A stretch of DNA of 64,000 nt from Arctic95D-9 sp035967665 (lineage in GTDB: Bacteria; Verrucomicrobiota; Verrucomicrobiia; Verrucomicrobiales; DEV007): positions 62,001-126,000 of the forward strand of contig JAYWLB010000107.1 in NCBI GenBank assembly GCA_035967665.1, given 5' to 3'. The position numbers and the translations under genes are program-made. Below the pieces are notes generated by a model. It searched no databases, was not told the origin of the DNA, and worked only from the letters and a program-made list of their open reading frames with translations. Shown piece after piece: positions 9,555 through 18,994 of the stretch. Positions within the stretch are counted from its first letter, which is position 1, and every line of letters starts with the position of its first letter.

Positions 9555-10982
9555 TCAGGCCATTGGAGCGAGCTCGGCAATGGGCTTACCAAACGGAAGA
9601 ATCTGCATCGGCAGGCCATCGAGATTTTGCAGGTAATCGTTGTAATCAATTCCGAGATGCTGATAAACCGTGGCCCAGAGATCGTTCGGCGTCATGACCC
9701 GTTCGATCGGATGCTCGCCTTTTGAATCAGTCGCCCCGATGACCTGCCCCATGGGAGCGTTGCCTCCTGAAACAAGCACCGACATCGCCTTCGGCCAGTG
9801 ATCACGCCCCGGCTGCATCACCTTCGACTTATTGCCGCGCGCCGGATTGATCTTCGGAGTGTGCCCGAAATCACTCGCCACCACGACCATGACTTTCTCA
9901 TCGAGCCCTCTATCATAAATATCCTCGATCAAGGCTGAGAGCGCCTGATCATATCTCGGCATCCGCCACTTACAGTCTTCAAAAATGTGACAGTTCACCG
10001 AATGCGAATCCCAGTTCGATGCGCAGTTTTTCGGAATCGCTTTTCCCGGAGTCGGATTCTCCCACACCGCGGTGACAAAACGGCTCCCCGCTTCGACGAG
10101 TCGACGCGCAAGCAACCCGCGTTGCCCGTAGGCGTGATGGCCGTATCGCTCGCGGGTTTTCATATCTTCCATCGTGAGGTCAAAGGCATCGCGGACCTGC
10201 TCGCTGGTGAGCATTTCCATGGCCTGGTTGTTGAACGAATCCATCGCCTCCATGATTCCGCTCTCGTCGACTTCACGGCGCAAACGGTCCATTCCCCTGA
10301 GCATCGCGAGCCGGTCCTCGAGACGTGTCTCCATGCTCTGTTTCACCCCGATGTTCTGGACCTTGAAAGCCGGATCGCTCGGATCACCCGCAACGATGAA
10401 CGGGGTCTTCGCCGCGCCGAGATAGGCGGAGCCCAATGCAAAGGTATCGACCGCGTGTCGATTCGTATCCACCGCCGCAACGCATGTCGGCATCCCGGTT
10501 TCAGCAACAGTCCCTCCGAGAATTTCTTTGACGATGTTGGTCACCGCCGGCGCATCATTCACCGTTCCCGTCGGGACCTTGGGAGGGCGCCCTGTCATCA
10601 TGCGTTTGTGCGCTCCGCCGTGATCGGAAAACTCGTGATGGAGCGAACGGACAATCGTAAACTTGTCCGCGATTTTCGCGTGGAGGGGAAGCAACTCGCA
10701 CACATCGATCCCGGGGACGTTCGTTTTAATAGGGCCAAACTCCCCCCGGTATTCCATCGGCGCGTCAGGCTTCATGTCGTAAGTCTCCATGTGCGGCATT
10801 CCTCCGGGCAGCCAGATGAAGATCACCGAGTTGTCATTGGAAACATGATTCGCATCGTGCGCCGCCGCATTGGCTTCGTAACGAAGGAAATCACTCAATC
10901 CCAAACCGGCGGCACTGAGTCCTCCTATTTCGAGAAAACTACGACGGGAAACGGGACCTGAGCAGAAGCGGTTGGCACTCAT
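9555..10982 (-). CDS. DUF1501 family exported protein (sulfatase-fold-like)
   Basis: A 475-residue protein with a Tat-type leader (SRRSFLEIGGLSAAG near 13-27). The body has the DUF1501 landmarks: VIFIWLPGGMPHMETYDMKP, the LHHEFSDHGGAHKRMMTG block, YGHHAYGQRGLLARRLVEAG, and VMVVVASDFGHTPKINPARG followed by GRDHWPKAMSVLVSGG. The family is distantly related to alkaline phosphatases and sulfatases, and the Asp/His residues of these blocks would fit metal binding. It is the first gene of a two-gene unit with the DUF1549/1553 gene, 4 bases apart, so the two products probably act together in the cell envelope. Confidence 0.9.
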   Translation of the reverse strand: MSANRFCSGPVSRRSFLEIGGLSAAGLGLSDFLRYEANAAAHDANHVSNDNSVIFIWLPGGMPHMETYDMKPDAPMEYRGEFGPIKTNVPGIDVCELLPLHAKIADKFTIVRSLHHEFSDHGGAHKRMMTGRPPKVPTGTVNDAPAVTNIVKEILGGTVAETGMPTCVAAVDTNRHAVDTFALGSAYLGAAKTPFIVAGDPSDPAFKVQNIGVKQSMETRLEDRLAMLRGMDRLRREVDESGIMEAMDSFNNQAMEMLTSEQVRDAFDLTMEDMKTRERYGHHAYGQRGLLARRLVEAGSRFVTAVWENPTPGKAIPKNCASNWDSHSVNCHIFEDCKWRMPRYDQALSALIEDIYDRGLDEKVMVVVASDFGHTPKINPARGNKSKVMQPGRDHWPKAMSVLVSGGNAPMGQVIGATDSKGEHPIERVMTPNDLWATVYQHLGIDYNDYLQNLDGLPMQILPFGKPIAELAPMA

Positions 10983-11142
10983 AACACCTTCATAGTGCCA
11001 GAGTGAGCCGCAAATATCCCTGACGAGATCGCGTTAGCGGGACTCCCTCATTCCAACCTCTTTTTCTTTTTCTAAATCCAAATCTTAATCCCCTGACAGA
11101 ACCGCACTGAAATCTCCACCCCTCCCCGAAGCAGATATGCGA

Positions 11143-12432
11143 CTACGGCAACACCAGCCACTCATCGCCCTGTTCGGCATTGGCAAAGCGAAGTGGTTTT
11201 CCACCCGCCATCGGATTCGGGACCCGCAGCCGATATTCGACTCCCTCAGAAGCCACCTTTGCAATCCAGGTTTTCACATCGCCCGGAAGAATCCCGCGCA
11301 GGTCGAAACTTGCGATGCTTTCGCCCCCCGCTTCCAGTTCAACCGGCCAGTCATGATAAAAAGGAGCAACACCTCGGTTCTCGACCGTGATCCGGATTTC
11401 ATCGGCGACAACCTGCCATTCCGACACGAAAAATTCATACCCCAGCAACTGCGCCGCTTTAATCGCGTTACGCTTCCGGCTCTCCGGCAAAGGAATGCGC
11501 TTCTCGAACAAGCCCGAGTCCATCAACCAGGTCGCATGCGTTTTACGGACACAGGCTTCGAACCCCTGAGAGCGCCGGTGTGGCGTTTCGGTGAAACTCG
11601 TTTTCCAAAGCTCCGGCCTCAGCTCTCCTCCGATTGGTTGCGTCTTCCACTTTTCTGTCGCTCCCGCCGCCTTCAAAAGCGGAATAAAATACCAGGTGTC
11701 CTCCTCCCTTCCCGTATCGAGGGTCGCCCAGTTGAAAGAATCATCGTGATATCCAAAAGGCCGGAGCTGATTCGCGGCATGCGCGTAATGATTGTCCCCC
11801 GCAGGATAACGCAATAGAACCGGCGTTTTTAAAAATGCCTTTTCATAGGCATCGAGAACAAGCGCCTCCGTTTCTTTTGACGCACCGAGTTCCTCCCTCG
11901 GGTAATTATGCCACTCACCCCACAACCCCAGGAGCCCCGCTGTGAGATAACCGACGCGGGGATCACCGTCATACTTTTTGCCTAACGCTGCAACAAACGC
12001 CACAAGGGCGCGCCGCAGCCGCGGGTCTTCGTAATCCGGGGTATGACACTTTCCACTGTCACTCTCCTTCGACTCCCACTCCGTAATTTTCACTCCTTCG
12101 TCGATCAGAAATTGAGGAACGAGAACCCCGCGATTCGGATACTCCATCATCACCCGGAAAATAAGCTGGCAGCCACGCTCCTGCGTCGTCATGAGAATCG
12201 TTTCAATCGGAGACCAGTCGAACGACTCGTATCCCTGCATCAAATCATTGAGCGCAAAATAGTGAAACTCCATGCTGTGAGGAAACCGCTCCCACTGATC
12301 CGTTTTCACATAGGGCACGAATCCCCTGAGCGGATTATCCGCGGGTGCCGGCGCATACTTCAAGGCCGTTTGAGAAAGACCAGCGACCGGCAGCGACAAA
12401 AGGACGAAACAGAATTGAGCAAATTTAGTCAT
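11143..12432 (-). CDS. secreted DUF4832-type protein
   Basis: A 429-residue protein with a Sec signal (FCFVLLSLPVAGLSQ, about 7-21). It begins its mature part with a NPLRGFVPY block and continues with LIFRVMMEYPNRGVLVPQFL, GYLTAGLLGLWGEWHNYP and a beta-rich C-terminal domain (VADEIRITVENRGVAPFYHD). This is the order of DUF4874/DUF4832 proteins, thought to be TIM-barrel glycoside-hydrolase-like. The GLWGEWHNY segment carries the acidic residue that would suit catalysis, but that is inference. It diverges from the sulfatase gene with 81 bases between starts, and 160 bases without a clear gene separate it from the DUF1501 start. Confidence 0.75.
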   Translation of the reverse strand: MTKFAQFCFVLLSLPVAGLSQTALKYAPAPADNPLRGFVPYVKTDQWERFPHSMEFHYFALNDLMQGYESFDWSPIETILMTTQERGCQLIFRVMMEYPNRGVLVPQFLIDEGVKITEWESKESDSGKCHTPDYEDPRLRRALVAFVAALGKKYDGDPRVGYLTAGLLGLWGEWHNYPREELGASKETEALVLDAYEKAFLKTPVLLRYPAGDNHYAHAANQLRPFGYHDDSFNWATLDTGREEDTWYFIPLLKAAGATEKWKTQPIGGELRPELWKTSFTETPHRRSQGFEACVRKTHATWLMDSGLFEKRIPLPESRKRNAIKAAQLLGYEFFVSEWQVVADEIRITVENRGVAPFYHDWPVELEAGGESIASFDLRGILPGDVKTWIAKVASEGVEYRLRVPNPMAGGKPLRFANAEQGDEWLVLP

Positions 12433-12513
12433 GTTTGTATATCAGACCGCCGGCAGAGTAGCCGCATGACGCCCTTTCCCCCGCCATCATATTCAAGAAC
12501 CTTTCCCCATACC

Positions 12514-13995
12514 ATGAGAAACCACCTTTTTGCCCTCCTGAGTTCGCTCGCGCTCGTCACCACCTCTTTTGCCGAAGAGGCGAAACCGAACATCATTCTC
12601 ATTATGGCCGACGACCTCGGCTGGAGTGACCTCGGTTGCTACGGAAACGACTTCATCGACACCCCGAACATCGACAGCCTCGCGAAAGACGGAATGCGCT
12701 TCACCGATTTCTACGCCGCCGGCGCGGTCTGCTCACCAACACGGTGCGCGGTTCAGTCAGGACAAAACCAGGCCCGCATCGGCATCACCGCCCACATCCC
12801 CGGGCACTGGCGTCCCTTTGAAACCGTGCAAACACCACTGACAACGATGGCCCTGCCACTCGACACCGTCACCATCGCCGAGTCTCTAAAAGGTGTCGGC
12901 TACACCACCGGATACGTCGGGAAATGGCACCTCGGAACCGACGCCGCGTTTCAACCCGAACATCAGGGCTACGACTGGTCCGCCGTCGTTGGCGGGGCTT
13001 TTCTCCCCGGGAAATTTCGCGTCCAACACGGCGACAAGTCCGTGCAGCCGGAAGCGGATCAGTTCCGCACCGAATTCGAAGCCGGACTCGCTGAGACCTT
13101 CGTAACGAAGAATTCCGAAAAGCCGTTCTTTCTCATGGTCTCACCCTTCGCAGTTCACATCCCCCTCGCTTCGAAGTCAGCACTCGTTGATAAATACAAA
13201 AAGAAAGCCGCTGAAATGGGGCGTGATCTCCCGCACCCCGTTTATGCCGGAATGACCGAAGAGCTCGACGACCTCGTCGGTCGCGTTATCGCCGCAGTCG
13301 ACGCCGCGGGTGTCACCGAAAAGACAATGATCATTTTCACCTCCGACAACGGCGGACTCTACCGACGCTACGACTACACTCCCGAAGCGGATGACAACGT
13401 GACTGACAATGCCCCGCTGCGCGGTGAAAAAGGTCAACTTTACGAAGGTGGGATCCGGGTTCCCCTCATCGTGAAGTATCCTCCCCTCGTGAAGCCTGCG
13501 ACAGAAACCGCCACCGTCGCAATCAGCTATGATTTCTACCCCACCGTTGTTGAATTGACCGGAGCAAAACTTCCCGCCAACCAAACCATCGACGGGAAAA
13601 GCCTCCTGCCGGTCCTCAGCGACAGCAGCGCGAAAGTGGGACGTTCCGCAGTCCACTTTCACTACCCGCATTTTCACCACCACCGTCCCGCTTCCGCGAT
13701 CATCGAAGGTGAATGGAAACTGATCCAGTATCTCGACAACTCGAACAAAGTGGAGCTATACAACCTCAAATCGGACCTCGGCGAGACCAACGATCTTTCG
13801 AAAGAGAAAGCCGGCCGCGTCGCCGACTTGAAGAAAAAGCTAAAGCGCTGGCAAACCGAAGTGTCTGCAAGAATGCCCATTCCGAATCCCCACTACGACG
13901 CCGAACGCGCCCCCGAATGGTGGACGATGCACAACGGACAACCTCTCGACAGCGCGGCACGGAAACGCTTCCCGCCGACGGAAAAAGATCTCTAA
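12514..13995 (+). CDS. secreted formylglycine-dependent sulfatase
   Basis: A 493-residue type I sulfatase. The frame is open far upstream, but the ATG at 12514 gives a signal peptide (HLFALLSSLALVTTSFAE). The metal-binding NIILIMADDLGWSDLGCYG block follows directly. VCSPTRCAV carries Cys73 in the C-x-P-x-R context that is converted to formylglycine by an anaerobic or FGE-type maturase, which is not visible here. GYVGKWHLG, FTSDNGG and GGIRVPLIVKYP are the other family blocks. Likely hydrolyses sulfate esters on polysaccharides outside the cytoplasm. Divergent from the DUF4832 gene, and perhaps coregulated with it. Confidence 0.93.
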   Translation: MRNHLFALLSSLALVTTSFAEEAKPNIILIMADDLGWSDLGCYGNDFIDTPNIDSLAKDGMRFTDFYAAGAVCSPTRCAVQSGQNQARIGITAHIPGHWRPFETVQTPLTTMALPLDTVTIAESLKGVGYTTGYVGKWHLGTDAAFQPEHQGYDWSAVVGGAFLPGKFRVQHGDKSVQPEADQFRTEFEAGLAETFVTKNSEKPFFLMVSPFAVHIPLASKSALVDKYKKKAAEMGRDLPHPVYAGMTEELDDLVGRVIAAVDAAGVTEKTMIIFTSDNGGLYRRYDYTPEADDNVTDNAPLRGEKGQLYEGGIRVPLIVKYPPLVKPATETATVAISYDFYPTVVELTGAKLPANQTIDGKSLLPVLSDSSAKVGRSAVHFHYPHFHHHRPASAIIEGEWKLIQYLDNSNKVELYNLKSDLGETNDLSKEKAGRVADLKKKLKRWQTEVSARMPIPNPHYDAERAPEWWTMHNGQPLDSAARKRFPPTEKDL

Positions 13996-14069
13996 TCTTT
14001 CCGCGAGCAGGCTCGGCCCACGCTGCGACTTCGCCCTTCGAGTGAGCTTATCGCCGCGACCCGTCCGTC

Positions 14070-14086
14070 CGCGCCCGCGGGGCGCG
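14070..14086. terminator. GC hairpin between convergent genes
   Basis: A perfect 7-bp stem (CGCGCCC, loop GCG, GGGCGCG) sits between the stops of the sulfatase and gpmI genes, where a bidirectional stop is expected. There is no T-run on either side, so it is only a possible terminator. Confidence 0.35.
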
Positions 14087-14111
14087 ATTGGGGCGCGGCT
14101 GCAATCTCGTG

Positions 14112-15650
14112 TTACTTCGCGGCGAGCAGCGAATGGCCCGTCATCTCTGCGGGCTGATCAACCCCTAAGAGTCCGAGAATCGTCGGAGCGACATCGGCGA
14201 GTTTTCCACTGCTCAGGGTGACATCATCGCCGTCGTCGCCGACGTAGATGAGATGAACCAGGTTGGTGGTGTGAGCGGTCTGAGGTGATCCGTCTGCGTT
14301 GATCATTTCCTCGCAGTTCCCGTGGTCAGCGGTGATGAGCAGCTTTCCACCCAGTGAAAGCACTTTCTCGACGACGCGACGAACACAATCATCAATGCAC
14401 TCAACCGCTTTGATCGCAGCGGGAACACTTCCGGTGTGCCCCACCATATCGGGGTTCGCAAAGTTGATGATCGCCATGTCGTAATTCTCGATGCGATCCA
14501 GAATCGTCTGAGTGACCCCTTCGGCGGACATCTCCGGCTTCTCATCATAAGTCGCAACATCCTGGGGCGACTGAAGCATCTGCCGGTCTTCACCGGCATT
14601 CTCCACCTCGACACCACCGTTGAAAAAGAACGAGACGTGAGGGTATTTTTCCGTTTCCGCAATTCGAAGCTGAGTCAGGCCCGCTCTCGAAACCACTTCG
14701 CCGAGTGTGTTGGTGAGCTCTTCCGGAGGAAAAACCGCAGGGCAACCGTAGGTCTCGTCATACTCGGTCATGGTGAAATACCCCACTTGAGGAACCGCTC
14801 CGCGCTCAAATCCGTCGAAATCCTCCTTGAGAAAGGCGATACTCAACTCACGGGCCCGGTCGGCACGGAAGTTGAAAAACAGAACCACATCGCCATCGCG
14901 AACACGCTGCTCGTCAACCGCATCAAAAACCATCGGCTTCATGAATTCGTCGGTGACGTCTTCCGCGTATTTCTCAGCAACAGCCTCGGAAGCGAGGATC
15001 TCCTTCGCCTCACCTTTACCATACACAATCGCATCCCAGGCCAGTTTGATCCGGTCCCAGCGCTTGTCGCGATCCATCGCAAAGTAGCGGCCAATCACGG
15101 TAACAATTTTGGCACCTGACTCCGCGAGTTTGTCCTCACAATAGCTCAAATACTTTTTACCTCCAGTCGGTGAAGTGTCGCGCCCGTCAGTGATGGCGTG
15201 CACCATAATGTCGTTCACTCCGGCCTCTTTCGCCGCTGAAGCAAGCGCACAGAGATGATCCTGATGACTGTGAACCCCCCCGTCAGATACCAGCCCGAGA
15301 AGGTGAAGCCTCGATCCAGCTGCCTTCGCGAAAGCTTCTTTGAGAATCGCATTCGAAGAAAGCTCGCCGTCATCAATCGTCTTGTTGATACGGGTAAAGT
15401 CCTGATAAACAACGCGTCCGGCACCCAAATTGAGGTGACCGACTTCGGAATTACCCATCTGACCTTCAGGCAGACCAACGTCCAGTCCGCTGCAGCTCAA
15501 GTGAGCCACCGGATACTTCGCGTGCATCTCGTCGGTAAACGGCGTGTTGGCGAGGCGCGGGCAATCCCCCACTTTCTCCGCCATTTCAGCACCTGCAGGG
15601 TTGTCACCCCACCCATCACGAATAATCAGAACGACTGGTTTTTTGGCCAT
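14112..15650 (-). CDS. gpmI: 2,3-bisphosphoglycerate-independent phosphoglycerate mutase
   Basis: Interconverts 3- and 2-phosphoglycerate in glycolysis, using two metal ions (usually Mn) and a phosphoserine intermediate. The ATG at 15650 gives 512 residues, the usual family length; the frame is open 30 codons further upstream. VVLIIRDGWGDNP (about 6-18) holds the first metal Asp. GQMGNSEVGHLNLG carries the nucleophile Ser68. DGRDTSPTGG, NFRADRARELS, NFANPDMVGHTG and LITADHGNCEEM are the other active-site blocks. It is divergent from cdsA with about 130 bases between them. Confidence 0.97.
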   Translation of the reverse strand: MAKKPVVLIIRDGWGDNPAGAEMAEKVGDCPRLANTPFTDEMHAKYPVAHLSCSGLDVGLPEGQMGNSEVGHLNLGAGRVVYQDFTRINKTIDDGELSSNAILKEAFAKAAGSRLHLLGLVSDGGVHSHQDHLCALASAAKEAGVNDIMVHAITDGRDTSPTGGKKYLSYCEDKLAESGAKIVTVIGRYFAMDRDKRWDRIKLAWDAIVYGKGEAKEILASEAVAEKYAEDVTDEFMKPMVFDAVDEQRVRDGDVVLFFNFRADRARELSIAFLKEDFDGFERGAVPQVGYFTMTEYDETYGCPAVFPPEELTNTLGEVVSRAGLTQLRIAETEKYPHVSFFFNGGVEVENAGEDRQMLQSPQDVATYDEKPEMSAEGVTQTILDRIENYDMAIINFANPDMVGHTGSVPAAIKAVECIDDCVRRVVEKVLSLGGKLLITADHGNCEEMINADGSPQTAHTTNLVHLIYVGDDGDDVTLSSGKLADVAPTILGLLGVDQPAEMTGHSLLAAK

Positions 15651-15782
15651 AATGAGGCAGTAATCGGGCCAAAACAGCAGTTTCGCAACTCTTTCGAGGG
15701 GACAATCCAGTCGCTGGATTTCCGTTTTATTCATTGCCAACTCCCCTTGTGCATTGTTTCATACTTTTCAGGAACCCGACCC

Positions 15783-16712
15783 ATGCCGGACTCTTCAGCC
15801 GACGAAGCACCCAACCAATCGCCCCCCGCTGAAAAAGGCGCGATTTCCAAGCGACGCACCTTTGTGAATCGTCTTATCAGTACCGTCTGCCTGCTCGTAA
15901 TTGTCTCGGCGGCATTCTGGTCCTCGCAGGACTGGCTCTACGCGGTGCTCTTTGCGATCCTCATGCTCGGGGCACTCATTGAATACTTCCGGCTCTTCCC
16001 CATCCGCGGCTTCCGGCGCTTCCGCTGGCAGACCTACGGAGTCACCGTCGCCTACATTATTCTCCTTTTTGCCCCGTTCTGGGGATTTGAACCCGCCTGG
16101 CTCACGGAACTGGACGGGCTCGCAATCTCTCTACTCGTCACCCTCGTTGTCCTCGAACGAATGCGCTACCCGCTCGAAGGATTTCGCACCCTCGATGAGA
16201 TCGCCGCGACCATCTTCGGATTCATCTACTGCGTGATTCTCTTCAGCTTTGTTCCCAAGCTGCTCATGCTGCCGCTCACCGATATCAACGGCAACCCGTC
16301 AGCCCATTTCTATGTCGCCTTTCTCATTGCCGTAACCAAGCTCACGGACATGGGTGCCTACCTCGTCGGCTCGATGATCGGTCGGGATAAAATGGCGCCG
16401 CACGTCAGCCCCGGTAAGACCTGGCAGGGATTCGGTGGCGCGATCCTTTTCGCCCTCATCGGGAGCTTTTCTTTCTACTTTCTCGCAGGGGACTACGTCC
16501 CTATCATCACCCCCGTTCACGCGGCCATTCTCGCGATAATTCTCGGGTTGGTTGCCGTTCTCGGTGATCTCGCCGAATCGATTCTCAAACGCAGTCTTGA
16601 AGCCAAAGACAGCGGGCAGCTCATGCCGGGAATCGGCGGCTTTCTGGATTTGATAGACTCCGTCATTTTCACCGCGCCCCTGCTCTACATTTACCTGCTT
16701 ATTTTCGGCTGA
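15783..16712 (+). CDS. cdsA: phosphatidate cytidylyltransferase (CDP-diglyceride synthase)
   Basis: Makes CDP-diacylglycerol from phosphatidate and CTP at the inner membrane. The ATG at 15783 gives 309 residues with a polar N-terminus and about eight hydrophobic segments. The family signature near the C-terminus reads SILKRSLEAKDSG followed by LMPGIGGFLDLIDS. In the textbook signature this is PGHGGxLDRxDS, so His is Ile and Arg is Leu here; a similar form is, as I recall, common in planctomycete and verrucomicrobial enzymes. It is the first gene of a tight cdsA-dxr-ROK kinase operon, with 6 bases to dxr. Confidence 0.93.
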   Translation: MPDSSADEAPNQSPPAEKGAISKRRTFVNRLISTVCLLVIVSAAFWSSQDWLYAVLFAILMLGALIEYFRLFPIRGFRRFRWQTYGVTVAYIILLFAPFWGFEPAWLTELDGLAISLLVTLVVLERMRYPLEGFRTLDEIAATIFGFIYCVILFSFVPKLLMLPLTDINGNPSAHFYVAFLIAVTKLTDMGAYLVGSMIGRDKMAPHVSPGKTWQGFGGAILFALIGSFSFYFLAGDYVPIITPVHAAILAIILGLVAVLGDLAESILKRSLEAKDSGQLMPGIGGFLDLIDSVIFTAPLLYIYLLIFG

Positions 16713-16718
16713 ACTGAT

Positions 16719-17882
16719 ATGCCTGAAGGCCCGCCTCGAAAGAAAGTCGTCGTCCTCGGCTCTACCGGCTCGATCGGTGAAAGCAGCCTCAAAGTGGCAC
16801 GGGACCTCCCTGACCGGATCGAACTGATCGGACTCGCCGCGAATCGCAGTGTTGATTCGCTCGCCGATCAACTCAACGAATTCGGGATCAAACAGGGTTG
16901 CCTCTTCGACCCGACAGGGTTGAGCCACCTCAAAACGAAGGTCGCCGACTCCGTGAACCTCCACGCCGGCGAGGAGGGGCTCATCGAGCTCGCAACCCTG
17001 CCCGAAGCCGACATCGTCCTCATCGCCATTGTCGGCGTGGCAGGACTCAGACCCGCCCTCGCTGCAATTGAAGCGGGCAAAGACATCGCGGTGGCGAGCA
17101 AAGAGATTCTGGTCATGGCAGGCGAACAGGTCATGACTGCAGCAAGGGAGAAGGGCGTCAAGATCCTGCCGGTCGATTCGGAACACAATGCGATCTTTCA
17201 ATGCCTCGAAGGCAAGCCTGCAAGCGACGTATCGCGGCTCATTCTCACGGCCTCGGGAGGCCCTTTCCGCGAACTCCCTTCCGCTGAACTCGCCGATGTC
17301 ACCGTCGCGCGCGCCCTCAAGCATCCCACCTGGGAGATGGGGCAGAAGATCTCGATCGACTCGGCAACGCTCTTTAACAAAGGCCTTGAGATGATCGAAG
17401 CCCGCTGGCTCTTCGACATCGAGATGGCCCGGGTCGACGTCATCGTCCATCCTCAGAGCATCGTTCACAGCATGGTCGAATTCATCGACGGCTCGATTCT
17501 CGCCCAACTCAGCACGACCGACATGTGCTTCCCGATTCAGTACGCGATCACCTGGCCGGAACGGGTTCCGAACACCTTAACCCCGCTCGATTTTGCCGAA
17601 CTCGCAAAACTCGATTTCGAACGACCGCGCTACGAGGACTTTCCCGCGCTCAACCTCGCCAAAGAGGCCGGAACCACCGGCGGCACCCTTCCTGCTGTTC
17701 TCAACGCGGCCAACGAAGTGGCCGTAAGCACTTTTCTTTCAGGTAAGCTCAGCTTCCCCGGCATTTGGAAAACGGTCGAAACCGTAATGTCGAATCACGA
17801 CGTCAGCGAACACCCCACACTTGAAACTCTTATCGACGCCGACCTCTGGGCGCGCGAAGAAGCAAAACGATTCATTTCATGA
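16719..17882 (+). CDS. dxr: 1-deoxy-D-xylulose 5-phosphate reductoisomerase
   Basis: NADPH-dependent conversion of DXP to MEP, the first committed step of the non-mevalonate isoprenoid pathway. The 387 residues include the NADPH-binding VLGSTGSIGESSL near 11-23, AVASKEILVMAGE, the metal-binding ILPVDSEHNAIFQCL, LTASGGPFRELP, the block HPTWEMGQKISIDSATLFNK and VIVHPQSIVHSMVEF. The second block normally reads ALANKE; here it is AVASKE. The gene overlaps the following ROK gene by ATGA, so translation is coupled. In many bacteria the gene after dxr is rseP, which is absent here. Confidence 0.97.
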   Translation: MPEGPPRKKVVVLGSTGSIGESSLKVARDLPDRIELIGLAANRSVDSLADQLNEFGIKQGCLFDPTGLSHLKTKVADSVNLHAGEEGLIELATLPEADIVLIAIVGVAGLRPALAAIEAGKDIAVASKEILVMAGEQVMTAAREKGVKILPVDSEHNAIFQCLEGKPASDVSRLILTASGGPFRELPSAELADVTVARALKHPTWEMGQKISIDSATLFNKGLEMIEARWLFDIEMARVDVIVHPQSIVHSMVEFIDGSILAQLSTTDMCFPIQYAITWPERVPNTLTPLDFAELAKLDFERPRYEDFPALNLAKEAGTTGGTLPAVLNAANEVAVSTFLSGKLSFPGIWKTVETVMSNHDVSEHPTLETLIDADLWAREEAKRFIS

Positions 17883-18871
17883 GCAAGAAAAAGGTAAAAA
17901 CTTACTCCGGCCGGGTATGGGTCGGATTCGATCTCGGCGGAACCAAAATGCTCGCCAAAGTTTTCAACGACGACTACCAGACCCTCGGCAAATCCAAACA
18001 GAAAACTCAGGGTGCGAAAGGCTCCGAGGCCGGACTCTCGCGGATGGAGTCAGTGATCGAGGAAGCCCTTGAGGACGCCGGAGCCAAACCATCTCAAATT
18101 GCCGGAATCGGCGTAGGCTGCCCCGGGCCCATCAATCCGGAAACGGGAACTCTCGTCGAAGCCCCCAACCTCGGCTGGCGAAACGTACCCATCGAAGACA
18201 CCATCGGAGAAGCCTTCGATTGCCGCGCCGTGATCTGCAACGATGTCGACGCCGGGGTCTACGCAGAATACGAAGAAGGCGCGGCCCGTGAGTCCCGCTG
18301 TGCTGTCGGCATCTTTCCGGGAACCGGAATCGGTGCCGGTGCGGTCATCAACGGGAAGATGCTTCAGGGGGCCTCTCTTTCCTGCATGGAGCTCGGTCAT
18401 ATCCCGCTCTTTCCGGAAACCTCAGGCCACGGGGAAGACGGCACCACTCTGGAAATGGAATGCTCCCGTCTCAAGATCGCAACCGATGCCGCCAGAGCCG
18501 CCTACCGTGGTCTTGCACCCAATCTGCTCAGCAGCTGCGGCACGAACATTTCAAAAATCACGAGCGGAAAACTCGCCGCTGCCATTGAAGCCGGCGACGA
18601 AGAGATCGAGCACATCGTAAGGCGTTCCGCGAGCCTCCTTGGTTGCGGGGTCGCGACAATCGTCCATCTCATGGCACCCGATGTGATCGTGTTAGGAGGC
18701 GGACTCGTCGAAGCGATGCCACACATCTACCTCGATACGGTCCGTCAGGCGACACAGGATCGGGTTCTCAATACCTACAAGGACAGCTTTAGAATCGTAG
18801 CCGCCGAACTCGAAGACGACGCCGGCGTTCTCGGAGCCGCCGCCTGGGCGCGAAAGGTGATCGAAGGGTAG
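17879..18871 (+). CDS. ROK family sugar kinase lacking the zinc-cysteine motif
   Basis: A 330-residue ROK protein without an HTH domain, hence a kinase type (glucokinase-like is likely but the substrate is not fixed). WVGFDLGGTKMLAKVF (about 11-26) is the phosphate-binding loop; GIGVGCPGPINPETGT, APNLGWRNVPI, and NDVDAGVYAEYEEGAA follow, with the catalytic-type Asp in ICNDVDAG. GIFPGTGIGAGAVINGK and MELGHIPLF are present, but the zinc motif CxCGxxGCxE expected after the GH pair is missing; the region reads GHGEDGTTLEMECSRLK. DVIVLGGGLVEAMPH closes the nucleotide site. Start codon overlaps the dxr stop. Confidence 0.85.
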   Translation: MSKKKVKTYSGRVWVGFDLGGTKMLAKVFNDDYQTLGKSKQKTQGAKGSEAGLSRMESVIEEALEDAGAKPSQIAGIGVGCPGPINPETGTLVEAPNLGWRNVPIEDTIGEAFDCRAVICNDVDAGVYAEYEEGAARESRCAVGIFPGTGIGAGAVINGKMLQGASLSCMELGHIPLFPETSGHGEDGTTLEMECSRLKIATDAARAAYRGLAPNLLSSCGTNISKITSGKLAAAIEAGDEEIEHIVRRSASLLGCGVATIVHLMAPDVIVLGGGLVEAMPHIYLDTVRQATQDRVLNTYKDSFRIVAAELEDDAGVLGAAAWARKVIEG

Positions 18872-18876
18872 CCAAA

Positions 18877-18899
18877 CCGGGAGCACCCGGGCAATTTTT
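18877..18899 (+). terminator. intrinsic terminator after the cdsA-dxr-ROK operon
   Basis: Stem CCGGG, loop AGCA, stem CCCGG, then GCAA and five T residues, starting 6 bases past the ROK stop. The short stem but correct T-run and placement support Rho-independent termination. Confidence 0.55.
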
Positions 18900-18994
18900 C
18901 AGCCCCGCGCTTCAACAGACCACATCGCCCTCCCCGCAGGCTGCGAAAAATCTACGGCATTGCATCGCAGCGCCCTACGTGCGAAAACGTAATC

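Noticed and set aside
9987..10961. 324-codon plus-strand frame opposite the DUF1501 gene
   Set aside because: Shadow of the DUF1501 gene.
16299..17507. 402-codon minus-strand frame across cdsA and dxr
   Set aside because: Both genes on the plus strand have full family motifs; the frame has no motif and runs across their junction.
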